Shown piece by piece: positions 28,601 to 38,408 of a stretch of DNA of 64,000 nucleotides. The stretch lies in assembly GCA_963575745.1 (NCBI GenBank), contig CAUYUJ010004780.1, positions 801,176 to 865,175 of the forward strand, written 5' to 3'. Positions within the stretch are counted from its first letter, which is position 1. Each line of letters begins with the position of its first letter. The translations under genes and the position numbers were made by a program. Under the pieces are notes generated by a model. The model made no database searches. It saw only the letters and a program-made list of their open reading frames with translations, and was not told where the DNA came from. This stretch comes from Prorocentrum cordatum. Taxonomy: Eukaryota; Sar; Dinophyceae; Prorocentrales; Prorocentraceae.

Positions 28601-29130
28601 CCCAACAAGGACCCTTTTGAGCGCGGCTTTAGGTTTCCCAGATGAACGCACGGCGCCAAGGCGTTTCTACGACAACGCCCCCTGGGAGAGAAGCATCCAG
28701 GGCTTCCAAGGGGTCGGCGGTGCGGCGCAAGCCAATGAATCAAAATTCGACCACACAAGGAATTGAAGACTACGCATGCAACACCTACCATTTCGGAAGC
28801 CACTTTCAAGTGCTGGGCATCAAACGCGAACAATCTAAAGGTGCGGGCGCGAACAATCAGAGGGCACAGCGGCGTGAGTATCCAAAACACACCAAAAATA
28901 CCACATCCTTCATATTCGACCAGGAGGCCAGCCATGGCACGCTGCGCCTCCCTGTCTCGACGAATTCCAAAAATAACAACTTCGCCTTCATACGCGGAAC
29001 AATACATCCATGGACTTGGTACCTCTGACCGTGTGCACCGATCAATGCTGTCAACATCGGCAAGGCAATAGAATATGTCCTCGTCGTCTTGCTGCTCCTC
29101 GTTACCGGGGTGCGCCAAGAGCATTGGCAC
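28384..29130 (-). CDS. Unrecognised ORF (possible exon in its first ~100 codons)
   Basis: The minus strand from about 29190 is open and of normal composition: RKVWFDRIVPMLLAHPGNEE, QQDDEDIFYCLADVDSIDRC, SEVPSPWMYCSAYEGEVVIF, RDREAQRAMAGLLVEYEGCG. It then passes into Arg/Pro/Leu-rich sequence after about 28740, where it overlaps the GC-rich repeat and is unlikely to be coding. It sits in one of the few non-repetitive stretches of this half of the window. I do not recognise a family; it could be a host exon or a retroelement fragment. Confidence 0.3.
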   Translation of the reverse strand: MPMLLAHPGNEEQQDDEDIFYCLADVDSIDRCTRSEVPSPWMYCSAYEGEVVIFGIRRDREAQRAMAGLLVEYEGCGIFGVFWILTPLCPLIVRARTFRLFAFDAQHLKVASEMVGVACVVFNSLCGRILIHWLAPHRRPLGSPGCFSPRGRCRRNALAPCVHLGNLKPRSKGSLLGRFGLFVVAAPRVFMALWRFPGAARGPLGQCLCLLCGPLVAFARLPGDCLLPPLRSLHGLSCPAAWPPRAPR

Positions 29131-29199
29131 GATGCGATCAAACCATACCTTCCGATGGGAATCAATTGTACAACGAAGACGCGAAGAGATGACATCTCA

Positions 29200-29522
29200 A
29201 AATGCGATCCGATACCGTGCCCGGTGCACGTTGGGCCGTGTCAGAACGCATGTTGGCTATCTGGTAGGGTTTCTATATAGTTGTTTCCCATATCCTATGT
29301 GGTTATCATGTTTTCTCTGGACACCCTGCGCAGTTCCCAAACCTTACATCCTCCGCTCTTCACCCCCTCTCCCCTTCTTTCACCCTCCTCATCACCATCA
29401 CGTTATTGTCATCACTCTCATCATCCCATCACGATGATCGGTCACCATCATCACATTGACACTCCCCAACACACTCACACACTCACAGATTCACACAGTC
29501 ATCTTGAAGACCTCTCTAGCCG
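29200..29522. other. No gene; CT/CAC-rich
   Basis: Pyrimidine-rich with short CATCAC and CACACTCAC stretches. Nothing recognised. Confidence 0.5.
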
Positions 29523-29965
29523 GAGCTTCGTCTGTGAGTGAATCGCGAGAAATCTCGAGCGGAAGCCCCCTCCCTATGGGGCCCCCACTTCATGTTACCA
29601 ATCCAAATGGGCCATCTAAAACCTGTAACTGTCATCACTTTGGGGCTCCTGGCCTGAATTTGGAAGAAGTCTCGAGAGGAGGCTTCGTCTGTGAGTGCAC
29701 CGCGAGGAAGTCTCGAGCGGGCCCCCAGGAGCCAGGAACCAGTCAGAGGAACCCCCAGGAGGCTCCAGTCAGCCCCAGAAAGCTTCAGGGGCCCCAGGAG
29801 ACACCAGAAGCCCCAGGAGGCCCCGGAAGCATCAGGGAGCCTAAGGTGGCCCAGTTCCCCAGGAAGCCACAGGAGGCCCTGCGAGGTCCCGGGAGTATCG
29901 CCAGGCCCAGGGAGACCCGAGAAGGCTCCAGGAAGCCCCAAGACGCTCCAGGAGGCAATAGGACC
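29523..29965. repeat. 159-bp partial duplication followed by CCCCAGGAG minisatellite
   Basis: GCTTCGTCTGTGAGTG...CGCGAG(A/G)AA(A/G)TCTCGAGCGG occurs at about 29525-29567 and 29684-29724. From 29725 to 29965 there are about 20 degenerate 12-mers such as CCCCAGGAGGCT, CCCAGAAGCTCC and AGGCCCC. The same minisatellite reappears at 38960-39075 and 39330-39430. Confidence 0.75.
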
Positions 29966-30464
29966 CGGGCCGGAGGCCGGAGGAGGAGGGGAGGAGGAGG
30001 ATCGGATCGGATCGGCCTTCCACGAAAGCGAGGTGCACGACCTCGACAGCCGGGGGGGTGTGACAACTAATGAGTATCACAGCCCACGACGCCCGCTTTG
30101 CGGGCTCATTCTAACCCCGGGACCTGAACCCAGGGCTAAAGAAAAGGACAAAAAAGGAAGGTCCAGACCCCTCATGACAGTACGCACCCGCCTCCGCACC
30201 TCCTACCCACCCACCTCCTTGAAGCCGCCGTAGGCGGCAAGGTCCGCGTAGCCGATGACGGCCGCGGGCGGCCCGCGACGGCGGGTGGGGGGGGGGGGAG
30301 AAGGCGGGGAGAGAAAGGAAGAGACACGGGGCTCACGCATTGCCCGTCTCAAAGGACGGAGATGCAGAAAACTGTCGTGCCTCAACGCCGTCGGAAGGCA
30401 AAACAAACTAAACGAAACAAACTCCCACCCCTTGCATCTCCCACCTGTAACCCACCCACCCTCC

Positions 30465-33400
30465 TCACGAATTGCTCACTGCTGCCGCGAACCACCTGTG
30501 AAGGTCGGCTTGCACCATAGCAGAGACAGCAGGGGACGCGGGCGGAGGTGTGGTGGAAGAAAACAACCCATCAAGCCTGACAGGAATCCTTCTAGCCTCA
30601 CGCTCTCTTGTCCGACGTCGGACGATGACCTGGGCACGGTTGGCAGCAACTCTCTGGATGACCACAGGGGGCACGACCAAAGGTGGAGGAGGAGGGGGGG
30701 CAGGATCTGGGGGCGCCTGGCCCGATAGATCCCTTGCAGTCTGACTGGCAGTCGTAGCAATGGAATGGGATCCCGCAAGCTCGTCGAGCTCCGAGGAAGG
30801 GACAGACGCGCCTGCTTGAGGTGCATTCAACACTCTAACAATTCTGGCCAACGCGGACGGTTTCGCCCGAGGAATGGCCCGAAAAGCAAAATCTGGACCC
30901 ATCATGGGGTCCTCAGAAGAAATTCTAGCAGAATCCTGAAAAAATGCACGCAGCTCAGAAATCTCTTGTTCCTCATTCTCCGACGGATCGAGCAACGCGG
31001 ACTGTCCAAGGAGAGAAGGGAGGAGGGAATCGAGCATGGCGTGAGCAATGCCTGCGCAGAGTCGTGAGGGGTATACCTTCTTGGGCGCGCTTCCCCATCG
31101 TTTCAGCTCACGATCCCAACCAGCCATGGGCGGATGGCCACCTCGACCGTGGGAACACCTGCCTCCACCTGGTGTGTCTCTGAGCTTTGCCTCAAGCGAT
31201 GGGAGCCTCACCCCAAAGATCCCCGTGGGGGCCCCCCCCGACTGCCCAAACTCACATTGATCAAAAACTGAATAACTGGACGAAGGCATGGCCAACAGCG
31301 CTTTGACAGGGAGGATGTGCCAGCTAGGAACGCACCTGGGCTCCCAAACAGGGGGGGGGGCTGGGTGTTCGTGCCATCCTAGCCATTTAGCTATGGTCAT
31401 CGTGGCCAACAACCCAATATGTGCCAGAAACAAATCGTTTGAGACCGAGACTTGAACCCGATGGGCGGGTCTGATGCCCGCGATGCCCCACACAGCCTGC
31501 CAAGAGCGGAGTGGGGGGGGGGGCGCCTTCCCTCCACCTGGCGGCTGAAAACGTCTCGCAAGGCGCCCCCCCCACCCCCCCCCCCCCCCCCCCAAGGCTA
31601 AAGTACTACCTGTCTTAATGTGTTCTGCCCATATCTGGACCGACACAGCTCTGGTTAAATCGGCCTTATCCCAATCTAGAAGTATATCGATCGAAAGGAC
31701 GACTAACTCAAAGGAAGGAGTGTGGTCATGCAATGCAATTTCAACAGCGTGCTGGATATCCCCTTCTCTGCGCTGGCCGCAGAACAGGTTGGCAATGAAT
31801 ACTTGACGCCTGACAACCCTACGCGGGATTGGAACCGCCAGGGTTTCAATATACCTGGCCTCCAAATAGGGCCATTCGATATCCGAAGGGGATGGGTCAA
31901 AGTCGTCAGGGATTTCTGCCGTCGCAGCAGCTGCGAGGGCTTGACGACTCCAACCCGTGATAGCTTCTACGGTATCTGCAATAAACCCGGAGGCCTCAGC
32001 AGGGGGATAATTGTTAAGAACCGCTAACGCGTCAAGAGGGAGGGGGCCAGGGAGGGTAAACGACGGGAAAGCGGAATATGAGTGAGATCTCCCCTGCCGA
32101 GTGAACTCCTGATTCTGCTGCTTTTCAAGGGCTGTTAGGGCATCCCGCTCGACCACCAACATGGGAGCGACGTGCTTCAAATAATAGACCGAACAGGCTG
32201 GTCTCCGGGACGCGACGCGTCGCAGCAAGAGGCTGCGCGACGAGCAAAATTTGAGACAGGCCGCGCACCATGCAGTAGACACTCGGGCCCGAGCTAAATC
32301 AGTGTAAGAAAAATGATTCGTGCGAATGTGCGCCTCCAATGATCGAACCGAATCGAACCTGGACGCGCAGACACGACAAGAGAGTTGATCCTCGGGAGGG
32401 CGGGCGACGGGTAGATCCCTTCTGTTCGGCAGTCCTGCCGCAGTCAGCTCGTTGAGCACTCTGATCTCCCACGCTCTAGCCTTGACGTCCCGCTTCAAAC
32501 GATGCACAGATGCATTTGGAGCCTCCTTGAGCGTGCGTTTCCATGCCGACGGGGAACGCATGATCTCCTTGACCCAAGGCATAGGCTCAAGACTAGGCAG
32601 AGAAAAATCAGCAAACTTAAAATGAGCGCATCGGAGCCAGTCCAAGTCTCCAAGCACTTCTTGAAGCCAGCTCGTCTTGGACACACGAAACTCTTCCTGA
32701 ATGATGGCCTTGAGAGGGGCAGGTCCATCATGCAAAACCTGGCAAAACAGTCGAAGTCTGGAAATTCTCAAGAGAGAGGAAGCCAGCGGACGCTCAGCAG
32801 CTGCCAATATAGCCTTGTCAGTGGGACCTCCTTTTTCGAAACGAGGCATCCTGAGGATCGATCGGTATCTTCTGACATACGCCGATTGGAATCTGGCCAT
32901 ATCCCATTTGAGCAATGAATACCAGGCCCCTGAGGCATACATGGCAGCGTTGAGCGACAGGCTGTCAAGGAAGACCAGCTTGGGCGCCATGTCCTTGCCA
33001 GGCGCCTTGGAGATAGCCTCGCGCAAATTCTTCATGGCGCCGCTAGCCTCCCTATCTCTATTAACGATTTCTGGGCCCAGGGAGCCCTTGTCGTCCAGAA
33101 CCGACCCCAGGCACAGGGAAGACCTGACAACCGAGATCGCATTTCCCCCGCAAACCAACCCAGGGACCGACATGCAGGGCTCTTGCTGGGAAAACAACTC
33201 CCTGCGAAAAGCGGTGGCGCCTTTGCCTCTGACATCCATCAGGATCTCAGTTTTGCCTACCTTAAGATGGGGGACCAGGCCGACGGGAGCAAAAGCGTTC
33301 AGTGCAACGCGGCAAAACACTGGAAGATCCTGGCGAAACTTGTCGAAACTGGAAACAAAGACAAAACAAGAGTCATCCGCGTAAACCATGCCAGGGAGGG

Positions 33401-33785
33401 GCAGCAACTCTGGGGAAGGTCCCTTAGCGAACCAATCAGAAGGGTGAGGGATCTTAAACACAAGCCCCTCGCGAGCAAGCTCATCTGAAACTTCGGCCGT
33501 GACCTCCTCGTAAAAATAAGATCCCCGAACGGGGTCCCTGGACGAGTACCCCGATGGGTAATGGCAATCTTTGCTGCACCTGGGACCTGAAACCAACCCA
33601 TTCGAAAGGCCTCTTGGACCATGGCAACATAATGTTCTGTAAGATCGCGTCGGTGCAAAAGCGGGATCTGCTGAAGACGCTCCTGCAGGCGAGGCAAGTA
33701 CCCAGCAGGGAGACCTGTGGCCCTGAGAAGCGCTAACAAGGACGCTTCTGATGTGTCGGTGGCCAGTACCAGCTCTCGCACACAC
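30465..33785 (-). CDS. LINE ORF2, C-terminal part: RT palm/thumb, C2H2 finger, methyltransferase-like domain
   Basis: 1106-codon frame; roughly the first 90 codons are out of frame with the RT upstream. Then YEEVTAEVSDELAREG and the RT catalytic motif VYADDS (33373-33390), the thumb (FRVSKTSWLQEVLGDLDWLR) and CRVCASRFDSVRSLEAHIRT-NH, a C2H2 finger (about 32390-32320). The rest is methyltransferase-like: FIANLFCGQRREGD (motif I-like, about 31790), LSIDIL (motif II-like), a motif IV GAPCETFSAAR seen only in the alternate frame at 31575-31535, HEHP (motif VI-like, about 31365) and YPSRLCAGIAHAM. Two runs of C/G (31504-31515 and 31568-31594) shift the frame around motif IV. The C-terminus is Pro/Arg-rich. 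A LINE polyprotein ending in such a domain is unusual. Confidence 0.75.
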   Translation of the reverse strand: MCARAGTGHRHIRSVLVSASQGHRSPCWVLASPAGASSADPAFAPTRSYRTLCCHGPRGLSNGLVSGPRCSKDCHYPSGYSSRDPVRGSYFYEEVTAEVSDELAREGLVFKIPHPSDWFAKGPSPELLPLPGMVYADDSCFVFVSSFDKFRQDLPVFCRVALNAFAPVGLVPHLKVGKTEILMDVRGKGATAFRRELFSQQEPCMSVPGLVCGGNAISVVRSSLCLGSVLDDKGSLGPEIVNRDREASGAMKNLREAISKAPGKDMAPKLVFLDSLSLNAAMYASGAWYSLLKWDMARFQSAYVRRYRSILRMPRFEKGGPTDKAILAAAERPLASSLLRISRLRLFCQVLHDGPAPLKAIIQEEFRVSKTSWLQEVLGDLDWLRCAHFKFADFSLPSLEPMPWVKEIMRSPSAWKRTLKEAPNASVHRLKRDVKARAWEIRVLNELTAAGLPNRRDLPVARPPEDQLSCRVCASRFDSVRSLEAHIRTNHFSYTDLARARVSTAWCAACLKFCSSRSLLLRRVASRRPACSVYYLKHVAPMLVVERDALTALEKQQNQEFTRQGRSHSYSAFPSFTLPGPLPLDALAVLNNYPPAEASGFIADTVEAITGWSRQALAAAATAEIPDDFDPSPSDIEWPYLEARYIETLAVPIPRRVVRRQVFIANLFCGQRREGDIQHAVEIALHDHTPSFELVVLSIDILLDWDKADLTRAVSVQIWAEHIKTGSTLALGGGGGGWGGRLARRFQPPGGGKAPPPPLRSWQAVWGIAGIRPAHRVQVSVSNDLFLAHIGLLATMTIAKWLGWHEHPAPPPVWEPRCVPSWHILPVKALLAMPSSSYSVFDQCEFGQSGGAPTGIFGVRLPSLEAKLRDTPGGGRCSHGRGGHPPMAGWDRELKRWGSAPKKVYPSRLCAGIAHAMLDSLLPSLLGQSALLDPSENEEQEISELRAFFQDSARISSEDPMMGPDFAFRAIPRAKPSALARIVRVLNAPQAGASVPSSELDELAGSHSIATTASQTARDLSGQAPPDPAPPPPPPLVVPPVVIQRVAANRAQVIVRRRTREREARRIPVRLDGLFSSTTPPPASPAVSAMVQADLHRWFAAAVSNS

Positions 33786-34465
33786 GAATAGAAGGCATTG
33801 ATTACGTCAACAAATAGAAAAGCAATACACAATTTTTCGGCAGAGGCGAGTCTTTGTAGAATGCGCGCTGGGAGAATAGCCATAGGTGTGCCTCTGCCAG
33901 GGATACATGCGAACTGGTGCTGTCCGACAACGCTGCGCAGCACTGGGAGCATCCTGGTACGAAGGCAGGAGTGATATCTCTTGCCTATATGCGATGCAAC
34001 GAGAATAGACCTGGACGCTGACGTGGCATAGATGTCCCCCCTTCCCTTGGGCATGCGCGGCAGGTCCCCCCCTCTCCACTGAACCGGCTCAGAAAGCAGC
34101 ACGGCGCTTTTGAACACGAGGGGAAAAAACGCGGGAGCAAGGGAGGGGGCACAAGCCCGAACGAAGGCCCCGTGTAGGCCATCAGGACCAGCCGCCGCGG
34201 GACCCGCGTTTCTCGGAGAACGCTCGAACTCCAACAGGGTGGGGACAGCCTTCCAAGATCTATCTATCCCAAGGTCGTCCTTAGGCTTATCTAAAAACAC
34301 AGAAGCAAATAAGGCAGGTGTAACCACAGCTGCTAACTCCTGTCCTGCAAAATGCCCCATCCACCTCTGATGAGCGAGGGGCGCGGTGGGAGCAAAAGCC
34401 CCATCAGGCAACTTAACCGAAGGAAGAACTTTGAGCTGTTTGTGACGCTTACCTGAGGCGCCCAA
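33299..34465 (-). CDS. LINE ORF2, RT fingers and palm N-terminal part
   Basis: 388 codons. PAAAGPDGLHGAFVRACAPS is the RT entry motif. FACIPGRGTPMAI follows, then motif A FLFVDVINAFYS with the first catalytic Asp, and motif B-like THRGTRPGTPFGDLIF. The frame fails at a T run near 33507-33520; RT continues in the overlapping frame to VYADDS. A one-base indel accounts for the break. The enzyme would prime on nicked target DNA and copy the element's RNA. Confidence 0.8.
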   Translation of the reverse strand: MGASGKRHKQLKVLPSVKLPDGAFAPTAPLAHQRWMGHFAGQELAAVVTPALFASVFLDKPKDDLGIDRSWKAVPTLLEFERSPRNAGPAAAGPDGLHGAFVRACAPSLAPAFFPLVFKSAVLLSEPVQWRGGDLPRMPKGRGDIYATSASRSILVASHIGKRYHSCLRTRMLPVLRSVVGQHQFACIPGRGTPMAILPARILQRLASAEKLCIAFLFVDVINAFYSCVRELVLATDTSEASLLALLRATGLPAGYLPRLQERLQQIPLLHRRDLTEHYVAMVQEAFRMGWFQVPGAAKIAITHRGTRPGTPFGDLIFTRRSRPKFQMSLLARGLCLRSLTLLIGSLRDLPQSCCPSLAWFTRMTLVLSLFPVSTSFARIFQCFAALH

Positions 34466-35390
34466 TGCGCGGAGGGAGGCGTAAGCCTTGGTATAATCCC
34501 TCGCCGACCAAGCATCAGAAACTCATTTGGCAATGCTCCTCAGTTGTTCCGCAGCGCCCAGCGATACTCGACGATTGACCCCCAAAACAAAGGGTTCAAC
34601 AAGCCAAAACTGGAACGGGGAAAACCTGACAGCCAACAGGCGGGAGCGCCATAGGATGTCCCCCCACAGGAGAGGCTTCTTGGAGGACAGAAGTGGAGTG
34701 AGCAAAAAGGAGACGGCTGCAAAGTCACAACTGGCCAAGGCTGGAAGGTTGACCCTGCCACGTCCTCTCCTTTTCCATGTCATCTTGAGTGCAGCCCTAA
34801 CTGTAGCGTAAGCCTGTTGGGAAATGCGGCCGAGCTGCGCAGAGAGATGGAGGCAAACTTCTGGAACTTTTGCCGTATGCAACACGAGAGCAGCATGACG
34901 ATACCGACATTCTCTGACCTCTCTCCACGCACCGAAGACCCGTAGGAGGAGAGAAAAGCAAGTAGAAGACAGACGAAAAAGAGAGGAGGGAAGACACGGA
35001 ACCCAAGACTTAGACCAACTGACTTGCCTCCATCCTGCAAAAATGATTTCTCGCGCTCAACAGCGTCGCTGCAGACCGCGGCTGACGTAAGGAGCGCCTG
35101 GTAGGATGCAGGGCCTCGATCAGTCTGGCTGTCTCCGGAGGGTGTCCCATTTTCTCGACTTCAGGTTCCACTTGAGAAAACCTGGTCATGCCTTCTTTGA
35201 CATATGCATTGCTAATCTCACAGTGTCTAGACGGGGGAACCTCCCAAGACGGCCGAAGGCAATGCTGCATATACTCCTAAAAAGCCTTTTAACAGAGAAT
35301 CGCCTTGAAGCTTAGCACGGTCTAACCTCGGCTTGTCCCTTAGGATCCCCTGAAAGTTACGCAAAGACGGCAGAGCGAGCTCAACTTGCA
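34466..35390 (-). pseudogene. Endonuclease-RT linker of the LINE, several frames
   Basis: Frames at 35270-35010 (WEVPPSRHCEISNAYVKEGM) and 34885-34523 (LHLSAQLGRISQQAYATVRA, ALKMTWKRRGRGRVNLPALA) look coding but are separated by stops. This is the expected place of the poorly conserved LINE linker. No catalytic motif is present. Confidence 0.4.
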
Positions 35391-36363
35391 ACTGCACAAG
35401 CAAATGATCAGGTCGCTTGACCGCCAGGTCAATGGCATCGTTGACACGCGGCCTCGCGACGGCATGCTGGAGATCAAGTGGGCCACAAATGTAATCTAAC
35501 TTAACCTACGGGTAGGGAAGAAGCCCTGCGGGGGGGGTCCATGTCTCGGCCTTGAGCGGGCCCCCAGCAAAGGTGGAGGGAGCAAAGAGGGAGGTATCAA
35601 GGAAGAAACGGTGGAAGCATTCTCCATTGAAGTTGTCCTTCTCCTTGGCCAGGGCACCTATGGCAGACGAAACAACAGACCCAACCGCAGCATTAGCATC
35701 AACTAGAACGAAGACACGAGGGGTATGGAGGCGGGCTTCTCTGACGATAGACACGAAATTATCCCACCCTTCCTTGATCTCAAACTTGTGCTTTTTAGTA
35801 TGAGGACCATGGCCTACACAGAAGGTGAAAGTAGCATCACCGATGGCGACATTGACAACTAGAACCGTAGGGGTGGCAATAACGACCGTGACAACGTCTC
35901 TGGAAATCGCACTGGTGGAGAGCTGCGGGGCAAACGGCACGCTGCGCCTAAGCCATAACGAACAACCATGAGTAGCATGCTCAGACCTCGGACCATGCAA
36001 GACAAGATAGTCCCCAATATGTGCCCAGCCTTCCCGCGGCATACGAGACTCCACCGTGCCAATGATGTGCAAGCCCTGTTTGGAGAATTGGTTAGCAAGC
36101 ACCCGTGGCCTACCTGACGCAAAGAGACCGATCCTCTTCGGAGGTCCCTTCTTTGACGCCTGCAGCGACAGAACATTGGCAAATCCCAGCCAAAACTGGA
36201 TTTTACAATCAGCAACGGGTTGATGAGGAATCTTAGCGACCGAGAACGGGAGATCATGCTCACCGCCTAGAGGGTGTGACCACGGGGGGGATCTCCAATG
36301 ACCTGGTGCATCTGTAACCGAAATCATCTTATCTTCGTGTAGCGGGGGGAACTGGACTCCCAA
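35390..36363 (-). CDS. LINE ORF2, AP-type endonuclease domain
   Basis: Open from 36363 to 35506, with similarity continuing in another frame to about 35390. Endonuclease/exonuclease/phosphatase-type motifs: FWLGFANVLSLQ (the N-containing first motif), GLHIIGTVESRMP (catalytic Glu), CSLWLRR, FVLVDANAAVG (D-x-N) and, after a frame change, DAIDLAVKRPDHLLV, which supplies the terminal DH. This domain nicks target DNA for target-primed reverse transcription. The ATG at 36363 may not be the real start, since RNase H-like sequence lies just upstream. Confidence 0.7.
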
Positions 36364-36439
36364 CGGAGGCCCAAGTTTTTCCAGCCAAGCTCATTCGGCA
36401 ACAAGGGTGTCCTCCAACAACGCGCCCCAGGGACGGCAA

Positions 36440-36960
36440 GGGGGGGAGGGAATAACATTAAGAATAGCAAGCAAGCGCAGCGAGCGAGTCCACCAACTCA
36501 TCGAGCGGATCATCTTCGTGCGCTCGCACGCGAACGAACGAGAGCTCGCGCTCAACCTGAACAAGCAAAACTTGGGAGCGCAGAGCTGTGGGATATCCGT
36601 TGACAGGAGGAATGTTTGAGACTCCCCCAGCAGCACGTGCCACGAGCAAATTGTCAAGAAAGAAAGTGGCCGAGCCAATACCTGCTTGATGCGACCAGGA
36701 AATCGCCCAGATGAGAGCGACGACCTCGGATCATAAACTGAGAAGGCTGGGGGGGGATATCGCGATGCTCCGCCTCCAGTTTTCCAGCCAGAAGACCCCC
36801 AAACCATCTGCTCTGATTAGGCCCTTCAACAACAACTGCAAACGCCCACGCGGGGGGGCTGGTAGACGTGCCCCCTGACCCGTCCGTGTAAACAATGAGA
36901 TTGCATCCCTGGAAGCGAGAGGCAAGCAATAGTAGACCACGGGGGGAGAAGCGAGAGGCA
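36440..36960 (-). pseudogene. RNase H domain lying 5' of the LINE endonuclease
   Basis: LIVYTDGSGGTSTSPPAWAF (first catalytic Asp) and WFGGLLAGKLEAEH occur in the frame 36929-36654. SEVVALIWAISWSHQAGIGS (Glu), FFLDNLLVARAAGG (Asp) and HEDDPLDELVDSLAALA (terminal His/Asp) occur one base out, preceded by a TGA. All four catalytic positions can be seen, but a frameshift in the C-rich run near 36745-36760 separates them. LINE RNase H normally follows RT, so this position, between ORF1 and the endonuclease, is odd. It could also be the remnant of another element. Confidence 0.6.
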
Positions 36961-37151
36961 AGACAAGGATGATTGCAACAGATAGGCGGAGAGGGGCTCC
37001 CAGTCCTGACATATACTGAAATCCCACGGCACCTTAAGTGATTCTACTAGGGTGCCTGCTTGAGGTTTATCAGACCTTAGCGTACGATATAGAGGTTGCC
37101 CACTCCCATCCAGGAGACCGAGATCCTGGTTGATCGGAGTGGGCGGAGATG

Positions 37152-38408
37152 CTACCCCACCTCTTCTGCTTCCGCGGCCGATGTGGCAGCTGCTTCGGTC
37201 ACCGCGTTCGACCTCTCTCCGCCTGCTGCGCCGCGCGGCGACCTGGAAACAGCTCGGGACGCGGCGGCAGGAGGGGGAACTCCAGCTGGCGGGGGAGGTC
37301 GATTGAGGCTGATGCCAGGCGTTGGCGCGGCAGCTCGGTTTCCAACCAGGAGTGCCTGCTGCTCTGGAGTGTGTTGCGGCCGAATTGCCATGACCAGCGC
37401 ATCGTGCCGAGCACTGACCCCTGCGATCTGCTGGGAGAGCGAGGACACATGAGCATCCACACTGGACTGGTACGAATTCATAGCATCGGCCATCGAGGCC
37501 AGCTGCTGCTGGATGGAAGCAAGATCTGGGACCTGCGCAGGTCGGATGGGCGGCACAGGCTGTGGAGCGCTGTTCGCCTCTTGCCCCGATGGCTCCACCA
37601 TCATAGGCTGCGGGCGCTGAAGCCCCACCTGCCTCGGGCGCGGCGCCGGCTCCACAGCAGGCTCTCCTCCATCCACTGGAACTGGATGATTCTCTGGACG
37701 TTCCTCGGTGATCTCCATCAGCGCGCACTCGTGACGATTGACCCACTCGTCCGCAACGTCCCTTTTCTGACGTAGGACCTCCAGCTCGTTCTCCATTTTC
37801 TCGATAGACGTGTTCAAATGATCCAGGCGAGCACGAGAACGGCTGAGCGCTGTAGCTTGACGATCGTGCTGGTCCTGCCACGAGCGACACAGATGGATGG
37901 CTGTGAGCAAAACACTGAACCATTCTCTCTCGTCCTCTGAGCTCTCGCCAATGTCGTCCTTCATGCGAATAGAAGCTGCCAGTGTCTTGAGTTCCTGTCG
38001 TCTCTTGGCAATATACTGCTTTCTCTCCGAAGGACTCGCATCTGAAGGCAAATCTCCTGGATACCGAAAGTGATATCTTGCGACTCTCGGCAGCGCAGGC
38101 ATGATCCCAAGAGGCTGTCGATCCTCGTCCTCCTCCTTTTCTCCAGCGAAAGACACGGCGGGGCTGAGGGCTCTCCTCGCGGCACGCGGGCGCGCATCTG
38201 GCCCATCGGGCTGCGCGCCCTGCGTCTGGGGCGTGCGGACCCACGGGTCTCGCACAAAGCCCTCTGCCGCGGCCTTGCCTCTCCCCTTTGCAGGTCGCCG
38301 AGAAGTCGATGCCCCAGGGTGGTCCTGAAAGACGGAGGAACACGAGCGGCAAGAGGATCTTTCCAAGAAATTTGTAGTTCCACATTGCGAGCACGTCCAC
38401 GTACTCAT
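37152..38408 (-). CDS. LINE ORF1 with RanBP2-type zinc finger and coiled coil
   Basis: ATG at 38408 gives MSTWTCSQCGTTNFLERSSC and RSCSS: W-x-C-x2-C-x3-N-x6-C-x2-C, the exact RanBP2 zinc-finger pattern, known to bind single-stranded RNA. A basic, Pro-rich linker follows, then a helical region with heptad-like content (SRARLDHLNTSIEKMENELE, VLRQKRDVADEWVNRHE), and a Pro/Ala-rich C-terminus with ASIQQQLASMADAMNSYQSS. About 418 residues. The frame is open 34 codons upstream of the ATG, without another Met. ORF1 proteins coat LINE RNA; here a RanBP2 finger replaces the usual zinc knuckle or RRM. Confidence 0.7.
   Translation of the reverse strand: MSTWTCSQCGTTNFLERSSCRSCSSVFQDHPGASTSRRPAKGRGKAAAEGFVRDPWVRTPQTQGAQPDGPDARPRAARRALSPAVSFAGEKEEDEDRQPLGIMPALPRVARYHFRYPGDLPSDASPSERKQYIAKRRQELKTLAASIRMKDDIGESSEDEREWFSVLLTAIHLCRSWQDQHDRQATALSRSRARLDHLNTSIEKMENELEVLRQKRDVADEWVNRHECALMEITEERPENHPVPVDGGEPAVEPAPRPRQVGLQRPQPMMVEPSGQEANSAPQPVPPIRPAQVPDLASIQQQLASMADAMNSYQSSVDAHVSSLSQQIAGVSARHDALVMAIRPQHTPEQQALLVGNRAAAPTPGISLNRPPPPAGVPPPAAASRAVSRSPRGAAGGERSNAVTEAAATSAAEAEEVG

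Noticed and set aside
26573-28651. His-rich and Asp/Met-rich ORFs up to 585 codons
   Set aside because: Same reason: (ATC)n/(CTC)n and GC-rich repeats read through.
31387-31575. Separate 62-codon gene beginning MGGAPCETFSAAR
   Set aside because: It is the motif IV part of the LINE methyltransferase-like domain shifted out of frame by C/G runs, not an independent gene.
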